From: JANQKX01 sp039028695 | Lineage (GTDB): Bacteria > Pseudomonadota > Alphaproteobacteria > Kiloniellales > Kiloniellaceae | Length of the DNA: 10,155 nt | Direction: 5' to 3' | Assembly (NCBI GenBank): GCA_039028695.1 | Contig: JBCCHN010000170.1 | Location: forward strand, 1 to 10,155 | Translations under genes and position numbers: made by a program | Shown: positions 5,607-10,155 of the stretch, piece by piece | Layout: the number at the start of each line of letters is the position of its first letter | How positions within the stretch are numbered: the stretch's first letter is position 1 | Notes under the pieces: generated by a model | The model's input: only the letters and a program-made list of their open reading frames with translations | Told to the model about the DNA's origin: nothing | Databases searched by the model: none

Positions 5607-7922
5607 GTGTATAAAAACCTCATCGCCGCTGCAATTTTTCTGGGTGCGACTTCAGGCGCTCAAGCTTCCGAAAAGCTTCGTATCGAAGCTGAATCCATGA
5701 GATTGGAAAGATATGGCATCGAGCAAAAAGATTCCTCATCACGCAATCTGAATGTGAGAGTTCCCTTTAACCACGCGTCAGGCACCAGAGGCGTCGCCCG
5801 AAAGGGTTTCAAGGGAAAAACTGGGAGATACGATATTGTCCTTCGCTTTTATGATGAGAGCGACGGTGAGGGCAGGATCGTAGTCAAGCTTGATAGAAAG
5901 ACCATCAAGCGAATGCGTCTCGACAATAGCAAAGGCGGTCACCTTCCGACCCTCGAAAATCGCAAGACCAGAATTGTCGCCAGAAATGTCCGTGTGAAAC
6001 AGGGGCAAACCGTCAAGGTCATCGGTTACAAAGACGATGGCGAGTTGGCAAGGGTCGATTTCATTGAATTTCGACCGGCCAGCGGTGGCGGAACCGGATC
6101 GGGCGATAACAACAACAACGCAAACGACGACAACAACAACAACAACAACAACAACAATCCGCCTGAAGACGACAACAACGACAATTCGAACAACGACAAC
6201 GACGGTGGTTCCAACACGTCGGACGATACCGCATCGGATAACGGCGGAGGAAACTCAGACGACACTTCCTCCGATGACACCTCAGACGATACGTCACAAG
6301 ATACGTCGAACGATGACAATAACGATGTGCCTCCTGGCGATTACGATGCCATGGGCGCCACAGCAGTCTCGACCTTCGAGAGCATCGGCATTTCCTGGTC
6401 TCCGCCGGGCCGAAGCGCAAACCGCGAAGTCTTCGTGGAATACCGCAAGCAAGGCGACCTCTTTTTCAAAGAAGCCTTGTCCTTGTGGTATGACAACCGG
6501 AACGGAGGGGAATACCGCGGCAGCGTAATGAACCTGGATCCCGACAGCACCTATGAAATTCGCCTGACAATGGAAGGATCATCCGCCAGCGCCTTCTTTG
6601 CAGCGGACACTTGGTCGGAAGACTTCCCCATTGCACAGACCGTTTACCTTCCAGAAGACTCCTCTGTGCCGCTGAAGATCAACCAGTCGGGTAATGCGAA
6701 TGGTTACATTCTTTATCGCCCCGCCCCGGGCAGCTCGGCCAGGATTAATGTGGCCCGGAATTACAACTATGCCGTTGAGATTCGGGCGCACCATGTGATT
6801 GTCCAAGGATTGGACATACGCGGCGGACGTTCAGGAGGCGTTGGCATCTTCACAGGCGCCCATGACGTGGTGATCGAAGATAACGAAATCAGCCGCTTTG
6901 GCGACGCAACATCGGAAGGCTGGGCCAAACATGCGGCTGGCATCTACGTGCCTTGGAATCAATCGGGAATCCGCCGCTTGATCATTCAACGGAATGAAAT
7001 TCACCGGCCCTTCGCGGACACCAATTCCTGGACCGAGGCTCGAAGCGATATTAACCAAAGCTCGACCGGCTGGCATCCGCAAGGCGCCAATGCCATCTTC
7101 ACGGTGGATACCGAAGGCAATCATGTCATTCGCTACAATCACATCCACTCGACCGAGGACCGTTACTTTAATGATGGCATCGGCGGCTCAAACAACGATG
7201 GCTATGTGGGCGCACCGCACCGAGATTCCGACATCTATGGCAACATAATCTCACAAACCTGGGATGACGCCATTGAGGCTGAGGGTGCAAACGAGAACGT
7301 TCGGATTTGGAACAACTACATGAACGAAGTCTTCATGGGAATCGGTGGCAGAGACACAAATGTTGGCCCCCTTTACATCTTCCGAAATGTGACCGCGCGG
7401 AGCCGGTTCAGCCACAGTGGCAGCCACGACAACGATCGGAGAGGTCACTTGTTAAAAGCCGGAAGTGATGTGGCGGGTCGTGTCTACATCTTCCACAACA
7501 CTCTTTATCAGCCGGTAGAACCAGGACAATCCCATGGCGGCGGAGTGGCCGAAGCGATCCAAGGTTCAGCTCACGACAGTATTTCGAGGAACAACATTTT
7601 TCATGTCGCCTTCGACAACAACCATGTCCTCAAAACCTACGATCAGAGCGGCAACAAGCGCAACGACTTCGATTACGACTTGTATACCGGTTGGACCCAG
7701 AGCCACCCTGGTGCGGAGTCAAACGGGATCAATGCGGAGCCCGTCTATGACAGCGGCAACGGAGACATGGAATTTTACCTCCACTCCTCCAGCCCTGGGT
7801 TTAACGATGGCATCATCATCCCCAATATCAACGATGACTTCAGCGGTGCTGCCCCGGATATGGGCGCCTTCGAAAGAGGCAACCAACCCATCATCTTTGG
7901 ACTGGAAGGTGGCAACAACTAA
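5607..7922 (+). CDS. Secreted modular protein: carbohydrate-binding-like domain, Asn/Asp linker, Fn3-like domain, right-handed beta-helix
   Basis: A 771-residue exported protein starting at GTG. A Sec signal peptide (1-20) is probably cut after AQA. Residues 23-156 look like a beta-sandwich carbohydrate-binding module of the CBM6/35/36/60 type: LRIEAESM near the start, YDIVLRFYDESDGEG (75-89), VDFIEF at the end. Residues 160-247 form an Asn/Asp/Ser/Thr linker with nine Asn in a row (176-184). Residues 250-325 resemble fibronectin III (ISWSPPG, STYEIRL). Residues 390-680 show turns typical of a right-handed parallel beta-helix (VIVQGLDIRGG, VVIEDNEISRF, LIIQRNEIHR, VRIWNNYMNEV, VYIFHNTLYQ). 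Beta-helix proteins of this class include polysaccharide lyases and epimerases, so action on an exported glycan is plausible, but no catalytic set is assigned. Arginine codons differ between the N-terminal module and the rest. No membrane anchor or PEP-CTERM-like tail is seen. The gene ends before a strong terminator. Confidence 0.87.
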   Translation: MYKNLIAAAIFLGATSGAQASEKLRIEAESMRLERYGIEQKDSSSRNLNVRVPFNHASGTRGVARKGFKGKTGRYDIVLRFYDESDGEGRIVVKLDRKTIKRMRLDNSKGGHLPTLENRKTRIVARNVRVKQGQTVKVIGYKDDGELARVDFIEFRPASGGGTGSGDNNNNANDDNNNNNNNNNPPEDDNNDNSNNDNDGGSNTSDDTASDNGGGNSDDTSSDDTSDDTSQDTSNDDNNDVPPGDYDAMGATAVSTFESIGISWSPPGRSANREVFVEYRKQGDLFFKEALSLWYDNRNGGEYRGSVMNLDPDSTYEIRLTMEGSSASAFFAADTWSEDFPIAQTVYLPEDSSVPLKINQSGNANGYILYRPAPGSSARINVARNYNYAVEIRAHHVIVQGLDIRGGRSGGVGIFTGAHDVVIEDNEISRFGDATSEGWAKHAAGIYVPWNQSGIRRLIIQRNEIHRPFADTNSWTEARSDINQSSTGWHPQGANAIFTVDTEGNHVIRYNHIHSTEDRYFNDGIGGSNNDGYVGAPHRDSDIYGNIISQTWDDAIEAEGANENVRIWNNYMNEVFMGIGGRDTNVGPLYIFRNVTARSRFSHSGSHDNDRRGHLLKAGSDVAGRVYIFHNTLYQPVEPGQSHGGGVAEAIQGSAHDSISRNNIFHVAFDNNHVLKTYDQSGNKRNDFDYDLYTGWTQSHPGAESNGINAEPVYDSGNGDMEFYLHSSSPGFNDGIIIPNINDDFSGAAPDMGAFERGNQPIIFGLEGGNN
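6105..6347 (+). repeat. Low-complexity coding repeat: AAC triplets and Asp-Asp-Thr-Ser units
   Basis: Codons for residues 167-247 form the linker of the secreted protein. Bases 6108-6119 are four AAC codons, and 6132-6158 are eight AAC codons plus AAT. Further on come several DDTS-like units with varied codons (about 6240-6320). The pure AAC tracts are prone to length change by slippage, always in frame. The linker has no Lys or Arg and many Asp. Confidence 0.8.
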
Positions 7923-7944
7923 CGCTCTTTCCAATCTCCAAAAC

Positions 7945-7967
7945 CGGCAAAACTGCTAAACTTGCCG
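7945..7967 (+). repeat. Small hairpin ahead of the terminator
   Basis: CGGCAA (7945-7950) and TTGCCG (7962-7967) make a 6-bp stem with an 11-base loop, 7 bases before the terminator stem. It may stabilise the 3' end of the transcript; no T run follows it. Confidence 0.3.
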
Positions 7968-7973
7968 AACAAT

Positions 7974-8012
7974 CCCTCCGCACCCCAAAAAGGTGCGGAG
8001 GGTTTTGTTTTC
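7974..8012 (+). terminator. Strong intrinsic terminator of the beta-helix gene
   Basis: CCCTCCGCACC (7974-7984) pairs perfectly with GGTGCGGAGGG (7992-8002): 11 bp, GC-rich, 7-base loop, followed by TTTTGTTTTC. There is no T run on the other strand, so it serves only the plus-strand gene ending at 7922. Confidence 0.92.
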
Positions 8013-8068
8013 TTGATTTTAGGTACGTCAAAGAGCGCGGATCGGTCCTTATTCAGACGGCAATATCA

Positions 8069-8088
8069 AAGCAAGGTCTGCCTTGCTT
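8069..8088 (-). terminator. Possible weak terminator of the asparagine synthetase gene
   Basis: AAGCAAGG (8069-8076) and CCTTGCTT (8081-8088) form a perfect 8-bp stem with a 4-base loop. It lies about 136 bases downstream of the minus-strand stop at 8224. On that strand the stem runs into TGATATT, a poor T tract, so termination is only a suggestion. In the surrounding gap (8013-8223), TCCTTATTC (8046-8054) is inverted as GAATAAGGA (8153-8161), and CGGCAATAT is repeated directly at 8058 and 8181. Confidence 0.35.
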
Positions 8089-8223
8089 CCAGCGATCACT
8101 GGCAGTCACCGTTTGGTCGCATATGCCTGCGTGCCGTGTGAATGAAACTATAGAATAAGGATCGGGCGGCATTAACGGGGCGGCAATATAAACCGGAGCA
8201 CCAGACCTGAGTTTGGCGCTCGT

Positions 8224-10128
8224 TTAACCCAGCTCCAACGAGTTTCTATTTTGCCGCAGCCAGCATTCCAGGGTCGACAGGCCCCAAAGGTAGTTTGACG
8301 TGTCCCTTTCGCCTGACTGAAAATCATCGATCTCTTTTTTGACAAACTCATAGGTCAGGATTTTGGGCAACAAAGAATCCGTCGGATTGCAGAGATACTC
8401 GCGAATCTGCGGCAGATTTTGGGTCACAAAGCTGCGCAATGGCGGATTAAAAGCCTTTTTCTTTGCCCCTAAGATCTGCTTGGGCAGAATTTTTGAGAGT
8501 CCCTCGACAAGCAGCCTTTTGTTGTACTTCTTGGAGGACTTATTAGCGGATGCAATAGACAGCATGGAAAGCACAAGGTCCTTGGCAACATAAGGGCTTC
8601 TAATTTCCAATGAATTTGCCATGCTGGTCCGGTCGGACCCTTGCATAAGATTATAGGGCACGAAGGATAAAAAATCGACGATCGCTGCCGCCCGTGCTGG
8701 ATCGCCCTCAAAACGCTCGAACACGGTGACCATTTGATCGTAAAACTCGGTCGTCCCCGTAGAGCACAGCGTATCGTTCAACCTTTCAAAGTCCACATAG
8801 GAAAGCCAGTGCATATAGGCCTGCGAAGCCGGCAACCGCGCGACATCCAAAAACCGGCGAACACGGCTGATCGTGGTGGCGCCTAGGGAAGTTTCAGGAA
8901 GCAGATTGACCACCCGAAATGCAGATGATGTGAGCCAATTGGGAAGGGCCTGAAACACGCGGTGTACCCTGAGCGCTTTGTAGCGTGGGTACCCCTCATG
9001 CAGCTCATCGCTGCCGTCTCCGACCAGACAAACCTTGTGGCTCTTGGCAGCCAGATCGGAGAGTTGTTCGGCCACCAAACAGGTCACATTGCCGTAAGGC
9101 TGCCCGAACATTTCAACTGCTTTTTCCGCCGTTTCCAAAAAGCTTTTCGGTTTATGAAAATCTACGTGTCGGTTCTCGATGCCGTAAAAATTCGCACACA
9201 TTTGTGCTTTCGCGCTTTCGTCGTATTCCTTGGCCTCCTTGTCAGCGGAATAGCTAATGGTGAATGAACAAAATTCCTTGTCATGTGCGTGGCGCGCCTG
9301 CGCGACGATGGCATTCGAATCCAAACCGGCGCTCAGATACATGCCAACCGGCACGTCCGCGATAAGCCGCGTTCGAATTGAGTCGGCAAACCTGTCGTGA
9401 AACATTCGAACATCTTGCGAGGCCGGGTTTTTCTCAGGCACCGGTGCCAAGCGCTGAACCAAATCGAAATAGCAATGGGACCGAACCGCCATGGTTTCGA
9501 GGTCAAGGGTCAGATAGTGGCCCGGCGCAAGCTCTTTTATTCCGTTGTAAAAAGTGTCCGGCGGTACGGTATAGAGAAAAAAGAGGTAGTTTTTTAGAGC
9601 GGCCCGACTCAGGCTCTTATCCACCCATTCGATCTGTGCCAGGGGCTGTATTTCGGAACAAAAGGCAAAGTTGGGGCCATTTTGCGAATAGTAGAGCGGC
9701 TTTTCTCCGATATGATCGCGCGCGAGAAGGACTTGTTTTGCCGATTGATCATAAAAGCAGAATGCAAACATGCCATCCAAGGCGTCAACACCATCAGCAC
9801 CTTTATCAACAAGCCAGTATAATAAAACTTCCGTATCGGATTGGGTGCGAAACTCATACCCCTTGGCCAGGAGTTCCTCTCTTAGGTCCAAGTAGTTGTA
9901 AATTTCACCGTTAAAAGTGATGTGATAGCGACCACATGAGCTGCGCATGGGCTGGCTTGAGCGATCATCGACGTCGATGATGGCCAGGCGCAGGTGCGCC
10001 AGCACCAAGTCTTCTGCATCGAATCTTTCCACCCGCCGCGCATCGGGGCCGCGGTGAGCGATTAAGTCGACTAGCGTTTCAATCTTTTCCGGGTTGCCCA
10101 ACCCCACGCCGCCAAGTATTCCACACAT
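8224..10128 (-). CDS. Glutamine-hydrolysing asparagine synthetase family protein (AsnB-type)
   Basis: A 634-residue two-domain amidotransferase. The N-terminal class II glutaminase domain starts with the nucleophile Cys2 (MCGILGG) and has HRGPDA (25-30), LRLAIID (46-52), FNGEIYNY (72-79) and SDTE (97-100). The C-terminal synthetase domain, from about residue 235, has the ATP/pyrophosphate loop SAGLDS (266-271; the usual form is SGGxDS), GDGSDELHEGYPRY (370-383) and SLEIRSPY (506-513). It would use glutamine and ATP to amidate aspartate or another carboxylate. Homologues in surface-polysaccharide loci can amidate sugar acids, so the acceptor is uncertain. ATG at 10128 must be the start because Cys2 has to follow it. 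Only a weak AAG-type ribosome binding site is visible just upstream, and the promoter lies outside the window. It converges with the beta-helix gene, so it is not in that operon. Confidence 0.92.
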   Translation of the reverse strand: MCGILGGVGLGNPEKIETLVDLIAHRGPDARRVERFDAEDLVLAHLRLAIIDVDDRSSQPMRSSCGRYHITFNGEIYNYLDLREELLAKGYEFRTQSDTEVLLYWLVDKGADGVDALDGMFAFCFYDQSAKQVLLARDHIGEKPLYYSQNGPNFAFCSEIQPLAQIEWVDKSLSRAALKNYLFFLYTVPPDTFYNGIKELAPGHYLTLDLETMAVRSHCYFDLVQRLAPVPEKNPASQDVRMFHDRFADSIRTRLIADVPVGMYLSAGLDSNAIVAQARHAHDKEFCSFTISYSADKEAKEYDESAKAQMCANFYGIENRHVDFHKPKSFLETAEKAVEMFGQPYGNVTCLVAEQLSDLAAKSHKVCLVGDGSDELHEGYPRYKALRVHRVFQALPNWLTSSAFRVVNLLPETSLGATTISRVRRFLDVARLPASQAYMHWLSYVDFERLNDTLCSTGTTEFYDQMVTVFERFEGDPARAAAIVDFLSFVPYNLMQGSDRTSMANSLEIRSPYVAKDLVLSMLSIASANKSSKKYNKRLLVEGLSKILPKQILGAKKKAFNPPLRSFVTQNLPQIREYLCNPTDSLLPKILTYEFVKKEIDDFQSGERDTSNYLWGLSTLECWLRQNRNSLELG

Positions 10129-10155
10129 GTCTTAAGTTAATTTCATCCGATAAAT

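Noticed and set aside
6026..6420. Minus-strand frames rich in Ser/Leu or Cys/Arg opposite the Asn/Asp linker
   Set aside because: They are translations of the AAC repeat on the other strand; low complexity, with no start signals.
7890..7922. C-terminal sorting signal (PEP-CTERM-like) on the beta-helix protein
   Set aside because: The last residues (IIFGLEGGNN) have no PEP motif, no hydrophobic helix and no basic tail.

Overview
This looks like chromosomal DNA of a Gram-negative bacterium, most likely an alphaproteobacterium. The grounds are mid-to-high GC coding sequence with AT-richer gaps, AGGAG-type ribosome binding sites, a Sec signal peptide, and the mix of gene families. The taxon is my inference, not something the sequence proves. 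Nothing points to a phage, plasmid, CRISPR array, tRNA or rRNA.

Layout. From 1 to 3047 there is a tight two-gene unit. The first gene is a fused alpha-beta E1 subunit of a thiamine-diphosphate 2-oxoacid dehydrogenase, whose 5' end lies outside the window. Eight bases later comes a FabD-type acyltransferase. Its Ser and His are present, but the arginine that holds the malonyl carboxylate appears to be replaced by Met. A 324-base AT-rich gap follows. From 3372 to 5036 lies a WecA/MraY-family sugar-phosphate transferase with a long extra membrane domain at its C-terminus. A 570-base gap (5037-5606) holds several inverted repeats and no convincing gene. From 5607 to 7922, starting at GTG, is a secreted modular protein: signal peptide, carbohydrate-binding-like domain, Asn/Asp-rich linker, fibronectin-III-like domain and right-handed beta-helix. 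It ends at a strong intrinsic terminator (7974-8012). On the opposite strand, 8224-10128 encodes a glutamine-dependent asparagine synthetase family protein that converges on it.

How the genes may work together. A membrane enzyme that loads the first sugar phosphate on a polyprenyl carrier, a secreted beta-helix protein with a glycan-binding module, and an AsnB-type amidotransferase are typical company in a cell-surface or exopolysaccharide locus. The E1/acyltransferase pair could make a non-malonyl acyl group and place it on a carrier protein or CoA, for a lipid, polyketide or glycan modification. That is inference: no E2, E3 or carrier protein is visible. The E1/acyltransferase pair is the best candidate for an undescribed system. 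The palindrome cluster at 5099-5156 and the two-module look of the beta-helix gene are the next most interesting points.
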